64,000 nucleotides of DNA from Plutella xylostella. Lineage: Eukaryota; Arthropoda; Insecta; Lepidoptera; Plutellidae. The notes under the pieces are model-generated. The model searched no databases. It was given only the letters and a program-made list of their open reading frames with translations, and was not told where the DNA came from. Shown piece after piece: positions 36,801-48,200 of this stretch (the first letter of the stretch is position 1; every line of letters begins with the position of its first letter). A program made the translations under genes and the position numbers. The DNA is taken from the NCBI RefSeq assembly GCF_932276165.1, contig NC_063984.1, positions 3,231,501 through 3,295,500 on the forward strand. Direction: 5' to 3'.

Positions 36801-38166
36801 TGAATGCCTTGATTGCATGTATGCACAATTTACTCGCTCATAGTGTAAAATTGCTAATTTAATAACAATCCCCATACATATTAAGCATAGATATTAAAAA
36901 AATAATTTGGCTACGTTACTTCAATAAAAAATCATGTTAATAAATAAGCTGAGCATAACAAAATGGGATGGCTTGCTTTGATATTGAGTATTAAAAAGGA
37001 TACTTACTTGCAATATTCAAACATAGCACTCACTAAACACTCTTATCTGCATCCACTAATATCTTTTAGAATATAACATCTTGAATATTCATTTGCGTAT
37101 AGAGCACTCACAATATTTTAACAACCAACAATAACACCGATCGTGACCATAGTTTGCACTAAACTGTAAACAAATTATCAAACAAAACATGCAAAATACT
37201 AACCCCAACTTCACCGGTGTCGGCGCGCGGCGGCGGTCACATAAATGACGAAATAAATACCGGTTTGCTATAGCTTGTCAAGATGTTATGCGGTCGCTCA
37301 CGCGTTTTATGCGTGCGATGCATGCCGGTTAGAAAGGAGACAAGGATAGCAATATTTGTCTGATCACGGGATAGTAAGGGATGACAATAACTGACCTAGG
37401 TACTACATCGCCGTAGTCGTCATCGCTATCGTTTGTCAAGATAACAGAGATAAATGTGTGCGTGTATAGGCATACGTTTTCTCTGTACACAGTAAGGTAA
37501 AGGCTAAGAGCAAAAGCAATAAAATGTCATACCCAAGATTAGTTTAGATACTATTGATGCAAAGTATGACGAAATAAATGATTTATAGATAAATTCGACA
37601 TGAGTACTTCAATGCTACGGTGCTATTATTTTTGTGTACTGGCTTGCTTTGGCATTCTCGTCCACTTTGATTTGTATGAAGAATTTGATATAATTATTTA
37701 ACAGCTTTTATCAAGCTTAAAATTATAATAAATAGAAGTGACTATTTCACGACTATTTTTTGAGACATAATTCAATCCGATAGTCATAGTAGTTCCAAAG
37801 ATATTCGATATTTTCAAAACCTCCAGCTATAATCCTCCACCAGGGCTGCAGCAAAGTACCTTTATATCTCTGCTATCTTTTGACGACTATTTCTGAAATT
37901 TGGCATGTCATTACGACTATTTCACGACTATTTTTTGAGACCTTAACCAAGTCGATAGGCCTTACCGTTCGTTCAGAAGAGACTGGAGGATTATAGCTGG
38001 AGACCTCCAGCTATAATCCTCCATAAAGTATAGCTCTAACTCCGAAAGTATGATACGACTATTTTTTTGGAAAACACGACTATTTATGACTATTTCACGA
38101 CTATTTTTTGGCATCATCAAAAATAGTTTCTATTGAGTTTCAATTTTGGAGGATTATAGCTCGAGG
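33848..38166. mobile_element. 4.3-kb element with about 1-kb terminal inverted arms
   Basis: Left arm 33848-34865 and right arm 37197-38166 are reverse complements with scattered changes. Landmarks include GTGTACAGAGAAAACGTATG, GGCATGCATCGCACGCAT and TCTTGGGTATGACATTTTAT. Arm ends repeat two motifs: CTCCAGCTATAATCCTCC (several copies, both orientations, including a local palindrome at about 33990-34033) and AAATAGTCGTGAAATAGTCG (many copies). A 4-5-bp direct repeat ACGT(G) may be the target duplication (33843-33847, 38168-38172). The 2.3-kb core has no ORF with recognisable domains. The class cannot be decided from the ends; foldback, Mutator-like or an unnamed type are possible. Confidence 0.8.
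34925..35375 (+). repeat. Direct duplication inside the inverted-arm element
   Basis: 34925-35016 and 35285-35375 are nearly identical (TGAAATATAACTCATTTAAT, ATTAAACAATCTTTAGGTAG) at a spacing of exactly 360 bp. Confidence 0.8.
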
Positions 38167-38430
38167 GACGTGTTGTTTACGTTGTATTGTAATTTTTCCT
38201 GAGAGACACAGAGTTTTGTCTGTAAAAAAATTCAAAAACTGTAAGTAAGCACTTGTATTACAGTTTTTAATTATTTAAAAAAAATGCACTGTGTGACACC
38301 ATCATAATTATCATCACTACAACAACAACAAGGACAAAAACAGCTATCAGTACCTCAAGGCGAGGCAAAATCAGTTTTTTCGACTTGCCCATCACCTATT
38401 TTGAGGTCTGGATCCGCGCCTGAAGACAAT

Positions 38431-38778
38431 ACACACTGAGCAGGTCCACGAGGCTCCAGGGTCGGCTGCTGCATTTCTGAGGTCAGTCCAGAATTACATA
38501 CCCTAGTCAGCATGTGCTGGCCTGAGCCCCAGCGGCCTGGATCGATATTCTACATTTTACCGCTTTTAAAGTATTTCACTGGTTCCATCCATTCGGCTAG
38601 TGTATGTTAAAAATATTGCCTTGACAATAACAAGATTTTGATTAATAATTACAATTATAAGTATTGCTTTCGAAGAGGCACTGTGTGTATCCATATGTAT
38701 AATACCTACCTATATGTATAGGTACATACCTTCCATAACTTTCTGACAAGTCAGGAATAATAAGGAAGTATTTAAGTC
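38431..38778. other. Unassigned stretch
   Basis: No ORF or repeat I can name, apart from an imperfect repeat-derived segment at 38440-38545 (AGCATGTGCTGGCCTGAGCC). Confidence 0.3.
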
Positions 38779-39106
38779 TTAGTCTCAGGACATTGTTGCG
38801 TGAATAAACACTTATATACCATAGGTAACTCAACTAGTCCCTTATGTAGGACATGTAAGGAAGTAGATGAGACGGTTGAACATATTCTGTTAGCTTGTCC
38901 ACCTACTACAGAAACAAGATTATCTATTCTTGGACCAACAGAGCGCCTACCTCAGCTATTACAACACCCAGGCCTGCTACTCCAGTTTACTCGGGAGCTA
39001 GGCTGGCTGAGCTGAAATCAAGGGGATATGTACAAAGGTTCCACTCGAGAGAGCCACGTACAGGAACTTCACCCCCTATGAGAATAGAATAGAATAGAAT
39101 AGATTA
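38779..39106 (+). pseudogene. 5'-truncated jockey-like LINE, C-terminal end and tail
   Basis: The frame through 38779-39015 reads SGHCCVNKHLYTIG, then LCRTCKEVDETVEHILLAC, the CCHC-type end of jockey/R1-group reverse transcriptases after RNase H. A short 3' UTR with AGAGAGCCACGTACAGGAAC follows and ends in AGAATA repeats at about 39081-39104. Everything upstream is missing, as expected of 5' truncation. The same 3' end is found after the Gr gene at 3335. Confidence 0.8.
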
Positions 39107-39264
39107 AGTCTTATGTATACTTATACCTTTCTTTTAAGTATATCTACTACCTAGAAATCTATGTATTATAAATTTATAGATTCAAATATTTATCTACTGA
39201 TATACCTACTCATCAGTAGCTTATGGGTCACAGTTGGTTTTCTCTCCACCATGCGATAATAAAC

Positions 39265-39620
39265 ACATCTCACAATGTTTAACTAGGTTTCAGATAGGCT
39301 CAGACTACATAATAGACGCATTTTTCCTGAAATAAAAATGACATATTATGTATCTAGCCTATCTGAAACCTAGTCATTTCTGCATGGTGATATTACAACT
39401 GAGGCGCGCGGGCGACTCACTCTATTTATATAGGCACCCGCACCTTGCAAATTAAAGGTGTAGAGAAAAATGGACTTTATTTAACTGTCACTGTGACCCT
39501 TATGATGCCGAACACGGAGAAAGTCGAAACGCCATATCTCACAATGTTTAACTAGGTTTCAGATAGGCTAGATACATAATATGTCATTTTTATTTCAGGA
39601 AAAATGCGTCTATTATATCT
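39265..39620. repeat. Inverted-repeat element, about 1.5 copies
   Basis: CTAGGTTTCAGATAGGCT at about 39283 pairs with its complement at about 39355, and the 39265 block (CTCACAATGTTTAACTAGG) recurs at about 39540 with the loop inverted. The centre TGACATATTATGTATCT is palindromic to the second copy. No coding capacity. Confidence 0.65.
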
Positions 39621-41129
39621 AGTTTAACATTCTTTCTAATATAGAATAGCTAGTATGTTTGTGAATACTTTCTTCAATTAAAACTTATCATAATGTGAAA
39701 AAAACTATCAAACAAAAATTAACAGAACTCTTTGTTTAATAACAAACATTAAAATCGCTGAAAATATAACAACTTAATACTAAGAAATATTTCCATTTTT
39801 TTTTGCCTATAAAGCCGTTGTTTTTCAGCCGCTGTTTGCGCCATTGAGTCTGAAATGTTATACTGTAACAATATAATATGCTCAAATGTTATATTTGTAC
39901 CATAAATTGAGTAACAGATATCTGAAAACTATAACCCCTGAGTTACTATAGCTACAACTGCGTTACTGAAAAAGTAACGAAGTGTAGCGGTAACGCAGTT
40001 GTAAAACAATAACCTATTTGAAGTTAGTACTTAAATGAATACACATACATAGGATACCAAAATGCCCTCATAATTGTTACTAATTATTACATATATTGCA
40101 TGAAACAAAATAATAAATATCTAGAAAACTCACCGTATGTCGCCGGTAACTCAGTGGCGTCACAATAAATACACGCGCTACTCTCCAGGACTCTCATCCG
40201 AAAGACTTGGTCATTTTACCCGTCCCGCTCTCCTTCCTGCACTCCGATACAAATACACAGCCATTCAAATGATCTTAGGTGTAAGAAAGTGAAAAAAAGT
40301 TAATTTATGATTGAATTTCCTAGGGTAACCTAGTGTAGGTGTATTTTTGCTTAGGCTTGGGGACTCGGCCAGGAATATTAATTGTCCCATAATATGTTCA
40401 TATAAAATCATGATTATTACCGTGAAGTAAAGTTTAAATAATGAAATATTCGTTATAATATTCAAAAAAATTGTTTCCATTATATTTTTTTACACACGTT
40501 GTGCTTGTTTCATATGACTCGCTCCGAGGGACAGACAATTTTTGTATGAAAAACAATTGCGTTACCAAAAACAACAACAGAGTTACCGTAATTTGTAAAT
40601 AAATAAAGTATTTTTCATAAATTCATTATATTTTCTGTGACCGGTGTCTTATTTGATTCCTACAGACGGTAGCTTTATTCCTGAATTTCATTATTTAATT
40701 AAAAAAAAAAAGTTTCTTTGTAGGGGACCGATAATGGTACCTAAAATAAAATGATGGCCCAAATAACCGGCCTTATACATATATCAGCCTATCTTTCCGC
40801 CTTAGTGCCAATTTCACCATAATGGGTTAGAGCTTAGTTATGGATTCCAAAGTCATAGGACTCTTGCTATATTTTATAAAGTATAGGATAACCCTTACCC
40901 AGGCCACTCCAGGCTTGGCCACTTGTATTTTTTCATTGGATTTAGATTTAGTACTTAACTCAATATACAATACGTAATAAAATTTTAGTAAGTACTTTAA
41001 AATAATATGGTCTCGTAAGGTACACTGTCTGGTTAAGGGATAAATAGGAGCCGAATCGCCTGTCGGACTGTCGGTGCGTAAGTAATTCTCATGATGCAAG
41101 TGATTGGCCGGCGGAGGTGGAGACCTCTG
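39621..41129. other. Gene-free AT-rich stretch
   Basis: One short hairpin with arms ACAACTGCGTTAC / GTAACGCAGTTGT (39954-40002), and GTTAC-rich repeats around 40550-40590. No ORF of interest. Confidence 0.45.
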
Positions 41130-41481
41130 AGACTAGTCACTCCGAATAGCGCTATAGTGCGCGCGCAGACTCGCCCGGTGTAGGTGCGCGCCGTCGGTCA
41201 GCAGTCAAATTGTTCCAACTTCGAAGCGAACTCCGAAAGCGCTACAACTTTCACAACCAGTTGACTGACAACTTTTGAATTAAATGTTAGTTTATTAAGT
41301 TAAGTGAAGACAGTGTTAAAGGTTTAACAGTGAAATCTAACATCAAACAAGATAAGTACATGTTGACGGATATTTTCGAAAATTGAAGAAGAAGAAAAGT
41401 GAAGGGCTACGCTGTGACCCACTGACACAGCCCAATAAAAAACAAAACACACAAAAGTTACGTGATCCAAACTATTGCAAA
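41130..41481 (+). promoter_or_regulatory. Putative promoter and 5' UTR of CRAL-TRIO gene B
   Basis: A local GC-rich island (about 41140-41250, GCGCGCGCAGACTCGCCC) precedes the coding exon. There is no clear TATA box; CGGTCAGCAGTC near 41197 could hold an initiator. The frame of exon 1 is open upstream but has no in-frame ATG before 41482, so the remainder is taken as 5' UTR. Confidence 0.4.
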
Positions 41482-42202
41482 ATGAATGAAATGAAACTGG
41501 AATTTAACGATGATGGATCACCGTACGTCATGTGGGGAGACAATAAGATTGAACTGGAGAAGAAGCCCATTACTGAGAAGTATTACAAGGAAATAGCGGA
41601 AACGGAACTGAGGGAAACGCCGGAAGTAGTCGAAAAGGCTTTAAAGGAGTTGCGTGTTCTATTGGCAGGTAAACACTAAACATAACTGGGATTCAGTTAA
41701 ACTGTGGGTGAGCTGACCACTTTCTATTTAGCTAGTTAAAACTGGCAGGTAGCATGGCAAGTGGTACCTTAGTGTTATGTTTGATTATATACGTTCTTAT
41801 AAATACCAATATTTTCCAGTTGTATTAAATGACAGCGTTCGCAAAAGTATGCACCTTCACGATGATAATTTAGTCAGATGATAAGTAATAAATGATTCCA
41901 CTATCTGTAAAAAGTTGGAATTAGCAAGATAGATTTGTTTTTTTAATCTGGACTAACTTAGTTCATGATTAAAATGCTGTCCATACGTCTATTAGATTAT
42001 ATTGATTAAAAGATGATTTGTATTTTTTTCTTTATTGCAAGTTGCATTAAGCGTGAAGCCAATATAATGAAGATCGTTGGTAGAACTTTTTGGTGTACCA
42101 AGTAGCCGATGCGATCCGAGAAAACCTTTTTAAGGCTTTGCCCGCGTACATAAGCTAAATCCTAACTAATCCTAACTAATATTATAAATGCGAAAGTAAC
42201 TG

Positions 42203-42233
<31 letters not shown>

Positions 42234-45200
42234 TACTCTTTCACGCCAAAACTACTGAACGGATTTGGATGAAATTTGGTATACATATGGTCTAGACCTT
42301 GAGAAAGAACATAGGCTACTTTTTATCCCGGAATTCCCACGGGAAAACTTTTTAAGGCGAAGCGAAGCTCGCGGGAACAGCTAGTTTATAATAAAATACG
42401 CTTCCTGTGATAACACTACATAATGTATTAAAAAGCAAAGCCGTTTTTCGCGTCTGTCTGTATTGGTATCATGTATGCTCAATATCCTTTTTTATATAGA
42501 GACAGTGATTTAGACGGAAGGTATATTTTGTACTTTTTATCCCGGAATTTCCATGGGAAAACCTTTTTGGGCGAAGCGAAGCTCGCGGGATAAGCTAGTG
42601 TATTTTTATGTATACACAATTTACTTATTATCACACCGGAGTGTGAAATAATAAAAAATAGTATATTGTTTTACCTTCTTATTTAATTATTATTTAGCAC
42701 GTCTGCTACAAAGTCGTTTTTATTGGTGCGATGAAGATGCTGATCCAAGAAGTTTTTGGATCAGCATCTTCATCGCACCACGCTTCTTGGCAAGAACCCC
42801 TCTAGGATATGTACTTGATTGATTGGTTAGTATGATTAAAATACAATATAATGTACATTATTAGAGGTGTGATGTTGTAATTAACTAATATAATCACATG
42901 TGGAACAATAATGCAGTGGGTATGTGTGTACGTAGGTACTTCATCTTACATAATCATGTAGGTATTTGCATATTTAATTATTTCTTATCAGATTCTAGAT
43001 CTAATAACAACTAACAGATTTATCTTAGTTATTTTTAACTATAATTCTTCCTTTAAAGTCATCACACCACATCACCACACACCAATATAATTATTTTATG
43101 TTGTTGCTTGTCCATGTAAGGAAGTAAATATATATACCTAGGTATACGTACTATGTAATTGGTCTCAAGGTACATGGCACATTATCAAAAGTCAGTAGGT
43201 AAACCAGAGAGGTCATATCTTAATGAGTTGCAGATTATGTGCACTGACTACAAACCAACAACAACAGTTACACGGGTGCTACTAAACACATAATAGTGGC
43301 AATTTTCCTTGCTTATTATTTGGGAGTTAGGACTCCTTACATAGAAAGATTTTATCAGAGAAACCACAAACATACCTTTATTCAGAAAAATAAAAAAGCT
43401 TCGATTATTTGAATTACATTCACGGGCAATGAAAAAGTTCCACTCACAAAATATCGACACCGAACAACCCCAAGTTTTCCAATAAATTCATTAAAAATTT
43501 GAACAAAATATTATTGTTTTTAGTTGGTAATATCCTGATGTTCTGTTAAATGTACTTTAATGTTGCAGAAGGCGTCATTGAGCTAGTCTTTTCAGCTTAG
43601 GAGTAATTTAGTGCTTTTTTCAGTGGAACCTTAACATTGCCCGTGAGTGTATTTCTAAGATTTTTACTCAAATTCAACCCATTTGATGTTGATAATAATT
43701 ATGATTATATACAATAATAATTACATAAGTATACTGATAAAAAAATACCAGCCACGGAACCTTTTCAGCTTTTTATATATAAGTACCCAGAAAAGGCTCG
43801 AAAGGCCGGTTATTTTTTAAAATGACGGTTCCATTGAGCAACTGTCGGCCAACCTCTGATGATGGTGTTGCAACTCATACCTAATAGTGGCAGATTTGAG
43901 GAATTACGTAAGTATGCGTTTTTTTCCTCAAATTTTGTAGACCACAACGTAATTTAGTAATTTGATGGTTATTCAGATTATATTCTTAAAATTTCAGAGA
44001 TTTTACAGAGTTTGTAGTGACCAGTTCTTAAAGTTTTTATGAGTTCCAGTACTTACCACTACTAATCATAATTAGTTAGTAAGTACTTAGTATTTCGAAA
44101 ATAGAAAGGGTGAACCTAAATTGTGCCAGGATGCGATTGTAGTTTTATATTTTACCAATATTATAATTTAATATTTTAATGCGATGCAAAGCTTGCGGGA
44201 ATATCTAAGCTGTATTGAACAAAGTTATAAACAGCATACTTATATACCTACTTGCTATAAAAAATACATCATTTATGAGATATGCTTGGGTGCGTGATAT
44301 CTCCACGTAGGCGCAGGTACTAGGTAAGTATAACTAAAGTAACGTGATGTCTGAAGTACTGAATTGCCGTGTAGTGAGAGAGATTAATTAATAATTAGTG
44401 CCAGACCAGTCCGTACATTTCCGCTCAATTATCCAACATCGAAGGATGGTGATGATGAGTCATCGTGAGTTGCAATTGGGATCATGATCGGACAATATAT
44501 CATGTATTGAGATACTTCTAACTAGGTAGTAGACTATCTATGTACCTACACTGAACTAGGCTACTTGTTTAAATAAAGAAGTTTCATGCATGAACTAGCG
44601 ATTTCATGTAAAGAAAAATACCAATGGGAAGATAATTTATTTTTCAAGGATTTTCAAAAGTCGTAGAACAAAAGTTGTTCAGAATGACCCTCCGAGGCAA
44701 CCCTTTTCAGTTGACTATGCCACTTTTCAACACTCTGTATAAACCTACTGAGTACAAGCTACAACACAGGCGTTGGCCACCCGTGACGACCTAGGTAGCA
44801 GATATATACTGACTGCTCGAGGAGTCATACACGATTCGAGTTCACAGAGTTTTGTGGTGCTTCTTGGCATAGCACTTACTGATAGTGAGATGACGATTAA
44901 AAAAAGAACTATTGTCTTAATCCTTAATCTTTACTTATTTTACAGGAGAGAAAAATCTTCACGTGCCCCTGGACCGAGATGACTTTTTGATGAAATTCCT
45001 CAGACCATGCAAGTTTTATGCAGAAAGCGCATTTAAACGGGTAAGAAAATACAATCATTAACTGAATATATTTATTTATCATTATAAGCTAATTCATATT
45101 TTCAACTTATTTTATTTCAAGTTCAAGTCTGTGAGACAACTGAGACAAGCTTTGCATTATCTTATCAGTTAATCAATTATCTTAACTGACACAGAAGGTT

Positions 45201-48200
45201 TGTAATCTTTGTACTCATTATCTAAGTAGCTTATTAATAATTATTAATTAGCAATTACATACATTATCTACTACTGTAGGTAGCCCTGCAGTCGGGCAAT
45301 AAGGCTGACAACCACTAGAAGTTTAGATGTAGACTGCTGATCGCACCCAGCGGGGATTTTAAAGAGCCCTATATATTTGACTGCTTTTTCATCTTATCTA
45401 TAACAAACACTAATACTTAGAGTCGGTCTAAGGTTTGTCACCATGGTGAGAGGTTCAGTACGTTAGAATAGAGTCAGCCACAGACAGCCTAGGGTACCCA
45501 GACGTATAGCAATAAAGTAAACTTAATGCTATTCCCTCCAATGGACTTCTTTTGGTTGAAGACGGATGCGCGGACCTATAGGTACTTCAGGCTTCCAAGG
45601 CAACCAAGTGCAGTATTTTCTTACGTCTTACCCTACCTCACATTTACCTTCATAATTTAACTTCCACTTCGCTACCAAGTACCCACAGCTGAAAATTTGC
45701 CCAGAAGCGCCAAAGTCGCTGCATTTTGCTGAGCTGAGAGCTTTTTTCATTACCACAGCACTTTCCATATTAAAAATTGTTTGTTTGACTGTATAGGCTA
45801 TAGGATTTTATAGAATTTAAGGTGAATACTGTGAAAAAGAAATAAAGGTTTTATCTACTTATCTATAAGATCCAGGCATAATAAAAGTCCCGTGTTCTAT
45901 CTCTCAGATCCAGGCGTACTACAAGTTCCGCCTGGCGCACGCGGAGTATAGCCGCGACCTGACGTCCACCGCCATCCGGGCCGCCTTCGACCACTCCGTC
46001 ATCTCCATCCTGGCGCCGCGCGACCAGCACGGCCGCCGGATCATGCTGGTTGAGTCTGGAGGTATGTGAAACATCATCACAGCCAATAATCATCCACTGC
46101 TGGACATAGGCCTCTTTCAAGGAGCGCCAGAATACTCAGTCCTCGGCCTTCCTCATCCAGCCACTACCGGTGGTAATGAACACAAGAAATCACACGCAAG
46201 AGCATAAACTAAAATATTGGTTGACAGAAAATGTATTTTATTCAATCAATGATGTTGATTCTGAAGGCAGAAATTCTAATTTTAACGCTGTCAAACTAAA
46301 AAAAATGCTAGCATAAAATGACATTTACGGAAACAATCATAGTCGAATTTAAAACAAAGAAATTAAGGTTTTGACGTCTCTAAATTTAAAATTTCCGCCT
46401 TCAGAATCGATATCAATGACTATTTTAATTATAAAAGAATGAATTATAAATTAAATTATGAGATTGCAAATGAATTTTAATATGTATTAATATTTTGTTA
46501 TTCTTATTTTAATTTCAATTGACATATAACTAGTACCTATTTAATTAATTGTATTGAATTGGCATAGTATTTTAATTTATGTAATTATTGTGGTGCATTT
46601 AATACCTATTTAAGTAATCTCAATTTGTGCATGAAGTAACATTTTATTTGTTAAGTATTTCACATACCGATTCCTCGGTGAAGCATGATAGAAACTGTAA
46701 TTTGATGTTTAAGATCTAATGTATAACCTTGTTTCTTGTGAATAAATGAATTCTATTCTTCTATTCTAAGAGCTAGAATCGATAAACGTTAGTTACTACA
46801 TCCCATCATCGTCACAAACCATTACGTCCCCACTGCTGGGGCTCGGGTCTACTTCCAATGAAGGAAGGGTTCTTTGCCTAGTCCACCATGCTGGCATAGT
46901 GATTGATATGTTTCGACAGCAGAAGATTGATATTATGTTTCTGTTAACAGTAACAAAACATACACTATTACACGCTTTGTCGAAATAATATATTATGTAT
47001 GAGTATTATCTGAAAAACACAACGCATAAGTACCTAGTAGTTAATACGAAAACCAGGATGTAATTACACTCCACGGGGCACCAATTTTCCTTTGTCATGC
47101 CACAATGAACTTTATACCCAGTTGAACTATTTAGTTGAAGCGATTGAATTGGCTTAATAAAACAAATTGGAACAGACTCGTTATAAATTTAAAGATTATT
47201 ATTAGAATGTGAGAAGATGTATGCCATACCTTTATTAACTAGAGTCTAATAGACAACTGCCCTTTTAGAATACGTTATCATCGCTCTTGTCTGTGAATAA
47301 TTCCAGCCACCATCCCTGCCTATTGTATCTTTCTGTGGTAGCATAGCTCCCATGTAGCTCCCAAACAGCTAAAACAATTTTCGTTATGTTTTTTTGGTCA
47401 TAAGTACCCCGAGTGTTCTTAGCCATGTTCCATGAAAATCTGTTCAGTCGTTTAAAAGTTATGCGCCTTTTCATATTGAATATCGGAGGTTTTTAACGTC
47501 GTTGATTAGGTTATGGTACAACACACGTCCTTTTTCTTCAGTTGTTCAACGTCCTCCCTATCTTATGCCGAGTTGTTGTTGTTATGTTAAGTTGAGTTGA
47601 GTTAATTTCAACATTATATCTAGAGACAGGTCTCTTTCTGTCTGTATACTGTCAAAGCAAGGCAGCATTTATTTATTATTATTATTTATTACACACACAC
47701 ATTGTAACATAACAGGAACACAAAACCCAAATCGATCAATAATAATTTAACATATAGAACTCACTTTCATTACATTTAAGGTCATCATTAGCTAAAGTTC
47801 CTTTGTGCAACTCAGGGTTAAACTCTTCAAAATCTCTCCCTCTTCCAGAGCGCTGGAACCCCCGCGAGGTGTCGCTCTCGGAGATGTTCCGCGGGGTACA
47901 GCTGGGCCTGGAGTCGGCCATGGTGGAGCCGCGCACCCAGGTCTGCGGCGTCGTCGTCATCCTCGACGTCAAGGGACTCTCGCTGACGCACATCATGCAG
48001 TTCACGCCGTCCTTCGCCAAGATGGTCGTTGATTGGATACAGGTGAGATGTTGGGAAAGGTGGCTGGTAATGATTGGATAAAGGAAAGCTATAGATCGCA
48101 TCCAGTGGCTTGCTTTGGGAGCGGCTTCCAGCAGTGGACTGGTACAGGCTGATGATGAGATGTTGTGGTTGGCAGAACCGCCATAATTATTGGGCTACTG

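Larger units (their letters stand above)
30719..38422. mobile_element. hAT-type element (boundaries), filled with nested insertions
   Basis: Both ends carry the 14-bp terminal inverted repeat CAGGCGCGGATCCA (30719-30732; complement at 38409-38422). They are flanked by a perfect 8-bp direct repeat AAGACAAT (30711-30718 and 38423-38430), the target-duplication length typical of hAT elements. GCCCATCACCTA also recurs inverted just inside both ends. No transposase ORF is visible. Most of the 7.7 kb is later insertions: an interrupted Helitron-like repeat, a TTAA element containing a TA element, and a large inverted-repeat element. Some of the remaining AT-rich DNA may be original hAT sequence. 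Confidence 0.75.

Noticed and set aside
41383..41481. Upstream extension of gene B exon 1
   Set aside because: The frame is open but contains no ATG before 41482; treated as 5' UTR.
42205..42240. CRISPR-like short repeats (GTCT run)
   Set aside because: A simple microsatellite inside a Helitron-like repeat in a eukaryotic genome; no spacers.
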